DNA of 64,000 bases, from positions 186,001 to 250,000 of the forward strand of contig JADFUC010001736.1 in the NCBI GenBank assembly GCA_019722365.1, in the 5' to 3' direction. A program made the translations under genes and the position numbers. Below are positions 49,420-59,619 of the stretch, one piece after another (within the stretch, counting starts at the first letter, position 1; the number at the start of each line of letters is the position of its first letter). The notes under the pieces were generated by a model. That model did no database searches. It saw only the letters and a program-made list of their open reading frames with translations, and was not told the DNA's origin. This DNA is from Lithospermum erythrorhizon. Its lineage: Eukaryota > Streptophyta > Magnoliopsida > Boraginales > Boraginaceae.

Positions 49420-50748
49420 CTTATTAATCGGCTTAGTCATTTGCTTGCTTCCCAAGTCCAGTTATGTCAATTCAGTATACTTAAATTGACCATCACGAGT
49501 GCATTATCATAATAAAGCATGTGGACGTGGAAAACATCATATTAATAATTGCTCAAGGATAAAAAGTTTCTTGTTCATGAGGTTTGATTTTCAAGCTAGT
49601 GCTTCTTCCAAGTAATTCCATATCTAGACGTTCCTACTTTTTGTCATTGTAAAGCTTGACCTTTCTCTGCTTTTTTCTATCAATATATGACGTTTTGCCT
49701 TCAAATTTTGCTATTTTAGAAACCTATGCTCTTTTATGTTTTATATTATGAATTATGATGATGAAATGAAATATTACTTTCTCTATTTTTTCTTTATAAA
49801 TAACGAAAGAAGTCTATTACATATTCAAACGACCATACAAGTCCTCTGACTTGTTTTACTATTGAAATAAAATTTATTATGAATCTCGAAATTCAAAAAT
49901 TGATTATCAGAGAGTGAAATAATAAAAGAATTTTAGAGCTCAAAATGCATAAACATGAATCATTTGTAGATATTTTGAGTAGGTTTTTTCACTCATTATT
50001 GTATGTAGTAGTAGATTTTCAATTTTTCATGTACATATTCAGTTCTATTTCCAAGTCGAGTTGGAATGATGAAATCGAATCAAAACGTCCGCTAGCATAC
50101 CTAAGATTGACCATAGCTCTCATCAAATGAATTAAATACCTCTCACATAAATATCTTATTCTTATGTTATTACTCCTTAATTATTAGAATGCAAACAAAT
50201 TTACATGTATTGCATTTTCCTAATCCTTCCCATGTTTTATAGGAGTTTCATATTCTTAAAATCGAAATTATTATAAATCTGATCATAATATTTTTAAACC
50301 AAAAAATTCATCAAATTTTTTTTTGATAAATTAAACTATAAGATCTTAACCGAAATAGTAGCTACTAACTTCCCAAATCATAAAGCTTTCTTTTTTTACT
50401 CATCGCTTTTTTCTTTTGTCTCCTATTTAATCAACGACTCAGATCTTTTCTAATTTTCATAACCGTCAGATCATCATCAATTCAAAATTGCCTCCAATTT
50501 TCAAATGCTTATTAATTACTCATTTTCAAAGGGCACTTCATCAAACAACCTCTTAATCAACTAAATTAACGAACATTTAACCGTTTCAAACTGTAAAATC
50601 TTCTTCATTACAAAACCCCTTAAACTCTAAAAAATTTCAAGAATTCAAAAGGGTTTTTCAGTTTTCACCAAATAATTCAGAAAATATAATTCTTTTTCCA
50701 AAAACAATTCACAAAAGACAAATATTGTTACCAAAAAATTCTGTAGTT
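49420..50748. other. AT-rich spacer before the PHD pseudogene
   Basis: No coding sequence recognised. It probably contains the old promoter and 5' UTR of the PHD-finger pseudogene. Confidence 0.4.
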
Positions 50749-53700
50749 ATGGAAGATAACAGTAGGAAGAGGAAGAAAGCTAAATGATACTATAATCTTC
50801 ACACAATTGTTGATCCGGGTTGTCCCATTCAACCTACGGGCCTGTTTCGCGATAATATATGTTTTTTCTTCAAGAATGTGATGATGCTGAAGAGTATGAA
50901 GTGGAAGGAATGCAAATATGGAGCACATCATTGGTGCATGAAAGTGGAAGGGTTGTGGTTGCCCTGTATACCATCGAAGAAAATGTGAAGCGTTTTGCTA
51001 GACCCTTCTGTAATCACTGCTATTGTGCAGGTATGATAAAAATTTGAATAACCTTTTGATTGTTCTGATGATTTATGATTTGAGTTTTGAGGATTTGTTC
51101 ATTTTTTGGGATTTTTTTTAAAAACAATTTATGAGTTTTGTTAGGGTGGAGTCACCATTTTGTATCAAAAAGAAGATTTGGATACCCTTTTGATTGTTTT
51201 GATGATTTATGATTTGAGTTTTGGGAATTTGTTGATTTTTTGGGATTTTGAATTTTTTTTAATGGTTTTTATTAGGGTGGAGTCACCATTTTGTGTAAAA
51301 AAGAAGATTTGGATACCCTTTTTATTGTTTTCATGATTTATCATTTGAGTTGTGGGGATTTGTTGATTTATTGGGATTTGTTTAAATTTTTTTGTTTGTT
51401 AGGGTTTAGTCATCATTTTGTGTCGAAAAGGAGGTACCATTTCATAATTGCTGCTGATGATGATTGGAGTAAGCCTCTTGAAGAGGGTGATTTTGAGACG
51501 CAGACACATTTATTGCACGGGTTGATTCATTGTAATGGATTTGGCCATTTGATCTGCATTAATGGGATTGAAGGTGGTTCCAAAAATCTGTGTGGCAAAG
51601 ATATCATGGATCTCTGGGATCGTATTTGCACGAGTCTCCATGCTCGGTAGTTCATTATCTCATAAATTATCTATTTGCATTGTATTTTGTTAGATGTAAT
51701 CTGTTGTTTATGTTAGACTGCAATGAGAAATGGAAATGATTTGCTTAATGTCAATTCAATTTAATTTGTGATTGTTCTTGATTTCTTGTTGATTAAATGT
51801 GTACTTTGCTTTGAGTTGGTTAATTAATCTGTGGTGTTCATGGTTATCTTAGTAATGGTAACTAAATTCAGTGTATCTATTCTTGATGTCCTGTTCATTT
51901 AAGTCTGTCTCTTGTTTGTTCTTGAGTTTGTAGTCAAATTTTACATAGTTCTTAGTTAATAAATAGTTTATGTAGAACAATTGTGTATCTTCTACTAAGG
52001 GAATCTAACTTTTATGGAACAGTATCAGCTTAAGGCGAACGATTTAGCTATGCATGTATGAAATGATAGTTGCAGAATCTGAATTATATGTCTGGTATCT
52101 TGAGCTGTCTAATCCTATTATACTTAATACTCCATAAGTTTCCAGAATCTAAATCATACTTCTCAAATCTTGAGATGTATGGCTCTGTATGTAGATTTTT
52201 CTGAATCTGAATCATATTATTACTTTCTTTATGTATAGATGCATCTATGCTCTGATAGTTCGCAGAATGCTTTATGTGGCCAATATCTCTGGAGGTGTCA
52301 AATATAGATATATGGAAATGATGCAGGGTCCTTATATGCCTACTAACTTAAGTTGTTTAAATCAGCTATAATGGTACAAATAATTTTTAGAATTTGATAC
52401 TTCATGTAAACTATGTCGGTAGTTTGATTCATCTACATGCATGTGGATCAACCAAACAGGCCAAGTTCATCACGAAAGTTAATATTTCAATCATGAGTAA
52501 ACTAAAGCAGCTTTTCAGAAGTTCATAATCTTGATTTTTGGTGCTACTATTTTTTGCAGGAAAATCACTGTAGAATATCAGTCTAAAAAACATATGATGG
52601 AGCTGCGACTGGTCCATGGGATAGCCTACGGACATCCCTGGTTTGGCAGATGGGTATACAGATTGTGCAATGGAAGTTTTGGTGCAAGGCAGCACACTTA
52701 TGACAGTGCACTAGAAATTGTCAGCTCAATGACACTTGTTCAGATCATTAGCGACTTCAGCTTCGATGATAGCTGGAAAAATATCAAGCAGATTATTGAT
52801 TACTACAGGAAATTGAGTGAGACTAGTTTGATTACTATCAGGGACCTCTTCAGGTTTATGCTGTCTCTAAAGTCCAGGATGGCATTTGGATTACTGAGAG
52901 GGAAGTCTACACTGAATGTTCCATCAACTTTTTCTTCAGATACTTCTATGAAAACTGCTTTTCATGACAAATATGTGGGGAAGGAAAAGTCTGGAAAGTG
53001 CCGAAACTTCACAACTGTTGCTGCTAATATGGAGAAGGACGGCAGATGGTCTTTAAAAAGACTGGAGTTCACAGCCAGTGTGATTGTTGATGCAATGAAA
53101 AAGAAAAGAGCACAAAACAAGCATGGGAATTATGTAATGTCCAGGCAAGAGGCAAGGGATGCTGCTCGCCTTTATATAGGAGATACTGGCTTGATTGACC
53201 ACGTCCTCAAGTCAATGAGTGATGTAGTTGTTGGAGATTGTATTATCCGAAAAGTATCAAACAGAATGACTAAAAAACTTGAGTTTTATATTCAAGAAGT
53301 AGAGAATGGTTCACAGGTTGATCTTGGACTATGTTCATCTATCAAGCCAATACAGACATCTCCCTGGAAGAGATGTTTATGATGATATCTCTTACTCGTA
53401 TACTGACTTGCTCTTTTAATATCCTGAATCAAATGCGATGAGTTTGGCTGTCAGAAGCATTTTATACAACAAATACTTTGTTAAGGAGTGGTTATTCAGA
53501 GATGAACCAAACGACATGCTGAGATATATCTGCCGATTGATGCCTAGCTCACTTGACTTAGAATCTGAGCATATGAGATATTATTCACCTGCTGAATATG
53601 TTGAGCTTCCTCTGCATGCCACGATAGGAGAACTTAAAGTAGCAGTTCAGAGGGCAATGAGAGATACCTATTTTACCATGGAAAAAATAGAGATGATAGA

Positions 53701-54200
53701 GATTGCACGTATGGAGGAACTAGAAGATGATGAACTTCTTTTTGGAGCTATAGAACCGGGTACTGAGCTTTCGATGAGGGGATATGGGCTGGATCTGCTC
53801 ACTGACTTAAAGCATGAAGGTGGGGCAGACAACTGGATAGTAAGGTTCAAATGTGGAGCTCAAGATGATGATGGATATAGAGGATGGTGGCCTGTGACAT
53901 ATGTGAGATATGGCAACACACTAGGTGCAGTGGCATCGATGATTCTGAAGAGTTGCCTCAACTGTTTATCTGTGAGTCTTGCTGCACTTCCCTTGCTCCC
54001 CAGAGGTCACGGTGTGTCTTTGACTTTCATAACCCCAGTGCATATACTACCAGGCTACACATATCCGATCTTCTTGGAACTGCGAGTAGTAGTAGATGTT
54101 GGGAGCTCTACAAATCTGAGAACAAGTCTGTTGTACCCATTTGGCTTACTGAATCTGTGCTGTATAGTAACAGCAATTACTCTATTGATAGGATCCTGAA
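50749..54200 (+). pseudogene. MMD1: Broken PHD-finger gene of the MMD1/MS1 type
   Basis: Intact relatives (Arabidopsis MMD1/DUET, MS1, At1g33420) are meiocyte or tapetum transcriptional regulators. Homology runs from the start (MEDNSRKRKKAK) through EEYEVEGMQIWSTSLVHE, RYHFIIAADDDW, THLLHGLIHCNGFGHL, GGSKNLCGKDIMDLWDR, ITIRDLFRFMLSLKS and FVKEW to a C-terminal PHD finger (MVACDICEIWQHTRC...FICESCC). Exons are about 50749-51030, 51403-51646 and from 52560. Lesions: TGA at 50785-50787 (codon 13), a frameshift near 50858, a frameshift near 53327, TAA at 53417-53419, and a frameshift near 53885 just before the PHD cysteines. The exon 2 edge is also triplicated. No frame yields the full protein, although 52560-53382 alone is open for over 270 codons. 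Neighbouring genes are intact, so general sequence error is unlikely. Confidence 0.85.
51031..51430 (+). repeat. Triplicated intron/exon edge, 127-131-bp unit, in the PHD pseudogene
   Basis: TTAGGGT(G/T)(G/T)AGTCA(C/T)CATTTTGT recurs with its acceptor AG at 51143, 51274 and 51401, each preceded by GATTTATGATTTGAG- and TTTTTGGGATTT-type intron sequence. Copies 1 and 2 encode GWSHHFVSKRR and GWSHHFV-stop and then lose the frame. Copy 3 encodes GFSHHFVSKRR and continues into the conserved RYHFII exon. Confidence 0.9.
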
Positions 54201-55587
54201 GTTTGGTTCATTTTTCTGTATTCATATTTTTCTGCAGTTTTTTATAGAATGTACAATCCATCAAATACTATCACTCTTTAGTCCTCTTCATAGAAGCTCA
54301 TCTCCTTTATTCTTCATGTTGGTCAATTTGTTGGTAACTCAATGTTAATAAGTTCAGCTTCTTCATATCACTAGTCCATATCAAAGGGTGAATGATGTTT
54401 AGGTTCACTGTGTTTTATGTTAAATATCAGTTGGATCCTTGCGTTTTGTATTATAAATTCACAGGTCTTAGTTTTATCTTGTAGTTAATTGGATCGTGAC
54501 ATAAATAGGAAAATATCATATTGACTATTATACCCTTTCACATTTACACTACCATTTTTAATTAATTTTAGCAAATGAAATTTAATTTTCTTTCATTTAA
54601 AAAATTATTAAAGTTTATAATTAATGTTAACTTTGTAAGTAACTAAATAATTATTGTAAACAATAAATAATTCTAATTTGAAAAAAAAGGAGCAATATTT
54701 TTTAGTTAATTTTTTATTTATTTACAATAGTGCAGTAATTAAATTAAATCCAAAATTTATATATTTGTTTTTTATAAATTAAATAGGATTATATATAAAT
54801 ATGTATATATTATATTTGAAAAAATCAATCTATAAAAAATGTTGAAATTATACAAAAATAATTTTTTATGAATTATGAAATATAATAAGTGTAAAAGACA
54901 TGAGGGTATAAGAATAATTGAGAAAGTCGAGTGTCAAATATTGCAGAAATAATTTGATATAAGCAATCGAGGGCCGGAGTGACATTTATGATAAAATCGG
55001 GGGCTTTATATCGTCGCCTCCTTATAAAAAGACGATTGATAAAAACATAATAAAAATATTACAAAATGTGATTTCGTTAACATGGAAGTTCAATTTAATT
55101 TAATTTTAGAACATATTTCTTAATTAATTAAAATCATTTTTATAGTAGTGACATACATTTAAAATGTTGATTTCATGAAATAGTTATTATAAAACAAAAT
55201 ATAGAAAACACTAAAATATAATAACTATTATAAATTCATTAAAAAATATGCTTATTGTATGATAATTTTATGTTATCCACGAAACAGTTTTACAAACTTC
55301 GAACCAACTTTGTTCAAATTTGATGAAATAATTTTTTCTATGTTAATTTTATGAGACATGTGATCATATTTTACATAAGAATTAGATTAATTAGACTTTT
55401 AAGGAATCATAATCATACATTTTATATATATGATGTTTAGTCAAATAAATAAAAGAGCCAAGAATAGTAAGAAATTAATATAGGAAAAAAAATTGTTCAA
55501 ATAATATTGAAAGATAAGTATAGTAACTATGAGCTAATATATAATCATTTATCGAAATATTAATTTAATTAATATTACATTAAATAG
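54201..55587. other. AT-rich spacer
   Basis: Very AT-rich DNA downstream of the PHD pseudogene. No coding sequence or clear repeat boundary seen. Confidence 0.5.
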
Positions 55588-56729
55588 TTAATTTAAGGAC
55601 TAATAATTCGCATTGATAAATATGTTTCTTTCGTTCTGCTTTTTTGATCGCGTATGTTTGAGTAGTGCACATTTGATCGCTCACGCTTCAAAAGTGTTTC
55701 TTGGTTTTTAGTCCAAATTTCCGTTATGTCGCGTTAAGTTGTCGTGTATGCGCGCATGTGACATTATTGTATTTTGTTTACTAATTCTGGGATTGATCGC
55801 TTTATGTTTGAAAGTGTGTCATTTGATTACCAAAATTTTTCAAATTGACATTTATTTTTCGTCAAATTTGGAGTAAATAAGAGGAGGTTAAGATTCGAAC
55901 CCTCAACCCCTTGGTTATATCTTTAGCTTCCTTGCCCTTGATGACCATACGATTTTATCTTAATTTTGTGGTTAGATATTCTTAATGCACATGTATTTCA
56001 CTTCATCCTTTTTTAAATGACCTTTTCTTTTCAAACTAACACTTATAAATATTTTTAGTTGTTTGTAAATTTTTTAACTTATAATTATAAGCTAAACAAC
56101 TAAAAATATTCATAAATATAATTAGAAAAGAAAAAATTATTTAAAAAATAAATTAAGTGAAATAAATTAGTAATATCATAGCTAAGCCACAATACTTAAA
56201 CAAAGTTGTGGGTACCCTGATGACAAGGGGAATGCAGAATACAATCCAAGGGGTTGAAAACTAATCTCACCCTCCCCCTTTTTTTACTCAAATTTGGACA
56301 AAGAAAGGTCGATTTTAAGACTAGTGATCAAATGGAATCTTTCAGGAGGAGAATGTTTTATAAAGAATACTCTGTGGATCGAGCAAAGGCACTGTCATGG
56401 TGATAAGCAAATTAAGAGTGAAAGCGCTTGGTGTAATCGGAAATGAGATCTTGGAAAGCATAGATGATCAACGGTGACATGGGTAAGCGTAAGTGATCAA
56501 TCCGTTAATTATCAAAGCAAGTAAAATGACAAAAATACTTTTCTGATAATAATGTCGCGTATTGTGACGCGAAACAACAACGATTCACATCGCGGAAATT
56601 TGGACGGAAAAACCGAGTAGAAGCAACTTTGGAGGATTAGGTGATCGAATAGGATAATTTAGGCATAAGTGTCAAGGAGAAGCAGGGTAAACGTAGATGA
56701 TCAGCGCAGCCATTAGTCCTTAATTTAAT
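55588..56729. repeat. 1.14-kb imperfect inverted repeat (foldback element)
   Basis: The left arm from 55588 (TTAATTTAAGGACTAAT) matches the reverse complement of the right arm from 56729 (TTAAATTAAGGACTAAT). Further paired blocks run inward: AGTCCAAATTTCCG / CGTCCAAATTTCCG, GACATTATT / GACATTATT, GGATTGATC / GGATTGATC, TCAAATTTGG / CCAAATTTGA, CAACCCCTTGG / CAACCCCTTGG and AAATATTTTTAGTTGTTT / GAATATTTTTAGTTGTTT. The pairing closes near 56085. Arms are about 500-600 bp with indels and moderate identity. No open frame. It resembles a long-TIR MITE (Mutator-like) or foldback transposon; transcripts would form a long hairpin. Confidence 0.8.
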
Positions 56730-56884
56730 GGTATGTTGACTAAATGTAACTAATTGAAGCCCAAGAATTCATATTAAATGAGTTATAAAGTCATCGCAGT
56801 AATACTAATTTATGAAGGGCATTAGTATATTGACATAAAATGGAAGAAACACATCGTCGTATATTATACATATTTTTTATAGAA

Positions 56885-58060
56885 ATGTAGTAAAGGGAGG
56901 CGTCACGTCTTGTGACATGCATCAATTTTTCAAATAATATTTGATACATTTTTATTGTTTATTAGAAATTATTTTAAAATTATTGTAAAAACTTACACTC
57001 CTTTGAATTTTTTTAAATTAATATTTTATTTTTGAAGGATTACTTTGATTCTGAGATAAGCTTTTTAAATATAAGATGAAAAATTAAGATAAAATACGAT
57101 GATTAAATATTTTTAAAAAAAATCATTAGTATCAATTTTTATAGTACGACCGGGTTACTTTTTGTGAATAATATTTGTATTGTTTTTCTAATTGCATTTA
57201 TTTCAAGTATAATTTGATTAGTAATGTTACTTAAATTATTATTATATATTATTATTGGCACATATTCAACAAAAATAAATACTATATGTCGATCATGTAT
57301 GTAATAATATTTTTTTAGTACAACATTAGTAATATAATATTAACATCCAAATTACATTATTAGAATAATAATCAATCAAAATACAATTATATGATGAATA
57401 GATGAGTATTTTCAAAAATGAAAGATCTTGATTTAAGCATCACAAATGCTTTTCTTTCCATTAAAAAGTCAAGCTATTCACTACAGGACCTCCCTGCAGG
57501 TATCGTCGCGCGGTAGAGTTTAACCATCGAAAGATTTTTTCATGGCATATCGTCTTAACATGTTATAGGCACTCCACCATTTCTTTATCAGCCCGCGAGG
57601 GAGCAGCGTTATGTATAATGATAACAATGTAAAATAATTTGGTATTCCAATTGTGTTTTTACTTTTAATTTTGTTCTGTATATAAAGTTGGAGAGAATGA
57701 AGAAAAATTTATTCTGGCGTAGTATGTCGAAATAGTTTGAGATATTCAATGTGTTTCCAATTTGTACACGTGGAAGCTAGATTAAAATAATTTATTGAGA
57801 ATCACAATACTAGAAGTATATTAATTTATACATTATTTGTGCTTGAAACTAAAATTATTTAGTAGTTAACAAGTATTATGATTCAAAAAAGGATAATTAA
57901 TAATAATAATTCTATACAAATCATATGATTATGTAACTAATACATATAATAATAATAACAATAGTTCTACATAATAATAATAATAATAAAAATAATAATT
58001 CTACACAAAACATATGATTATTTAACTAACACCTATTATAAAATGTCTACATAAAACATA
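56885..58060 (+). repeat. Dispersed repeat R2, copy 2
   Basis: Shares with 30375-31000 the ordered blocks AGTAAAGGGAGGCGTCACGT, AAAACTTACACTCCTTTGAA, TTAATATTTTATTTTTGAAG and the AATAATTCTACACAAAACAT repeat region. It also contains a GC-rich piece (GTATCGTCGCGCGGTAGAG, 57500-57520) and many AATAAT runs. Non-coding. Confidence 0.6.
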
Positions 58061-58073
58061 TTATTATTTAATA

Positions 58074-58337
58074 CTCCCTCCGTTCCCTTATAATATTTAT
58101 TAACTACAGTCGTTGCTTGCGCTGAATTAAGAAAAAATAAAAATTGGTAAAAAAGTACGTTGAAAATGTAAAATGTCAGTCAATTAAAAGCATATAAGTG
58201 GTTGGTTGATAATTTAATAAGAAAAAAATGATCGAAAAATATATTGAAAATGTAAAAAACTTGATTTTTATCTTAGAAGACAAATATTTTGAAGCAAAAA
58301 TTAAGTTTAAGAAAACAGTAAAGATGAACGGATGAAG
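58074..58337. mobile_element. Stowaway-like MITE, second family, copy 1
   Basis: Begins CTCCCTCCGTTCCC, the classic Stowaway terminus. The reversed right end is CTTCATCCGTTCATC, and TA flanks both ends. It is 264 bp. Internal landmarks are AAAAGTACGTTGAAAATGTA and AAATATATTGAAAATGTAAA. Confidence 0.85.
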
Positions 58338-58770
58338 TAGTAGATAATTACTATTAGAATTCATAAGTTATCAATTGAGAGGTGAAATTATTAATTAAAA
58401 ATATAATATATCTTCTCGTCAGCAAAATACTTCCGTAACTAGGGAGTTTGAGACTTCTAGTGATTTCATTGCGAGAATTTTTGAAGAATACTACATTTTA
58501 GGGATGTTAGTTTTGCAAACAAAAATTGCAGCATGGTTATACTTCATGAGGCTCTTATTTGATGAGCTGATACACAATACACTGAAACACAATCTGTGAT
58601 ATCCATATAAGCTAAAATAGTAAACTGACTTACAATGACATTGCATAAATTGAGTAATGTAGAACCTTTATCTCCCCTGTAAGTGTATATATTTGAAGTC
58701 CAATGTCCTCAACCCATACAATCCAGTTCAAGTTCGAGCAAAGCAGTGAAATCTTGAGAGACTTACACGA

Positions 58771-58782
58771 GGGGGGGGGGGG
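58771..58782. repeat. G12 homopolymer
   Basis: Twelve consecutive G 56 bases past the stop of the zinc-finger gene, in its presumed 3' UTR. It is striking in AT-rich DNA, and the exact length may be unreliable. Confidence 0.8.
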
Positions 58783-58837
58783 ATGTGGATTAGTGAATCA
58801 CCAATGATCAAGAAGCGACTCTTGAACCAAGAGGGTC

Positions 58838-59599
58838 TCAAAGTCGAAGAGTGAGATCTGGTTCTTTCTCAAGAATTGGATGTTTGTCAGGCGATAAAGT
58901 TGTCTCTACAAAGTTTAGACTTGAAGAGTTAGTCGGTACCTCATTTGAGTAACTACCAGGCCATATCAACTCTGCCTCATCCTCTATATAAATTGGCTGA
59001 TTACTAGCATACCCATGTTCAAATCTTGCACTAGTTCTTATATCAAATGGATTTCCTTGAGGAACAGTGTAATGATGCATTGAAGAGTGCGCTTTGATTC
59101 CTAAAGACCTGAACGAAGACCCGTGCAGAGGTAACGCTGCCAAGCTAGCATACTTTTCAGTGAACATTCCCATTCGCATAGCTCGCTTGGCAAGTGATCT
59201 CTCTCTTTTGTGCGCGTTTTGGTGACCTCCAAGTGCTTGTGAGCTAAAGAACTTCCTCTGGCAGAAATTGCACGGGAATACCCGTGGGATGCGTGTTGTG
59301 GCAGGCTGAGCTGTAGGCTCATTGCTGCTTTCACTGGTGCTGGAAATTGAGAATCCTATTATGTCCTTGGCAGATTCTTCATCATTGAGAAGATTCAACT
59401 GGAGGCACAAGTCAAGTGAAACAGGCTTTGAAGTTAGATGGCTTTGAGGAGTTGTAGTTTGAGATGATCCCGAGTTGCTGGTTTTGGAGAAATCTTTCAA
59501 GGCATCTTGGATGGATGTATTGGATGCAACCTGGCTACTAATATATGAATTGTCATCCGGGGAGGCTTCGATTTCAAGGTCGAATTTCCGGAAGTCCAT
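58838..59599 (-). CDS. ZFP4: Single-C2H2 zinc finger repressor, ZFP4-like
   Basis: Intronless coding region for 253 residues. The start is the first ATG in frame at 59599 ([13 protein letters not shown]); the open frame extends five codons further upstream but without ATG. One C2H2 finger with C110, C113, H126 and H130 contains the plant QALGGH helix motif and is followed by the basic [17 protein letters not shown] stretch typical of the ZFP1/3/4/6 group. EAR-type repression motifs occur twice: LDLCLQL at 62-68 and DLTLRL at the C-terminus, so it is probably a nuclear transcriptional repressor; relatives act in trichome, ABA and light responses. An AG acceptor-like site just upstream (CTCCTAG, about 59618) hints at a 5' UTR intron. 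Local gene order matches Arabidopsis ZFP4 (At1g66140). Confidence 0.93.
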   Translation of the reverse strand: MDFRKFDLEIEASPDDNSYISSQVASNTSIQDALKDFSKTSNSGSSQTTTPQSHLTSKPVSLDLCLQLNLLNDEESAKDIIGFSISSTSESSNEPTAQPATTRIPRVFPCNFCQRKFFSSQALGGHQNAHKRERSLAKRAMRMGMFTEKYASLAALPLHGSSFRSLGIKAHSSMHHYTVPQGNPFDIRTSARFEHGYASNQPIYIEDEAELIWPGSYSNEVPTNSSSLNFVETTLSPDKHPILEKEPDLTLRL

Positions 59600-59619
59600 G
59601 TTGTATGGATGCAATCTAG

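Noticed and set aside
55870..55945. tRNA- or SINE-like B box (reverse complement GGGTTCGAATC)
   Set aside because: No cloverleaf can be drawn around it and no A box at the right distance. It is better explained as part of the large inverted repeat.
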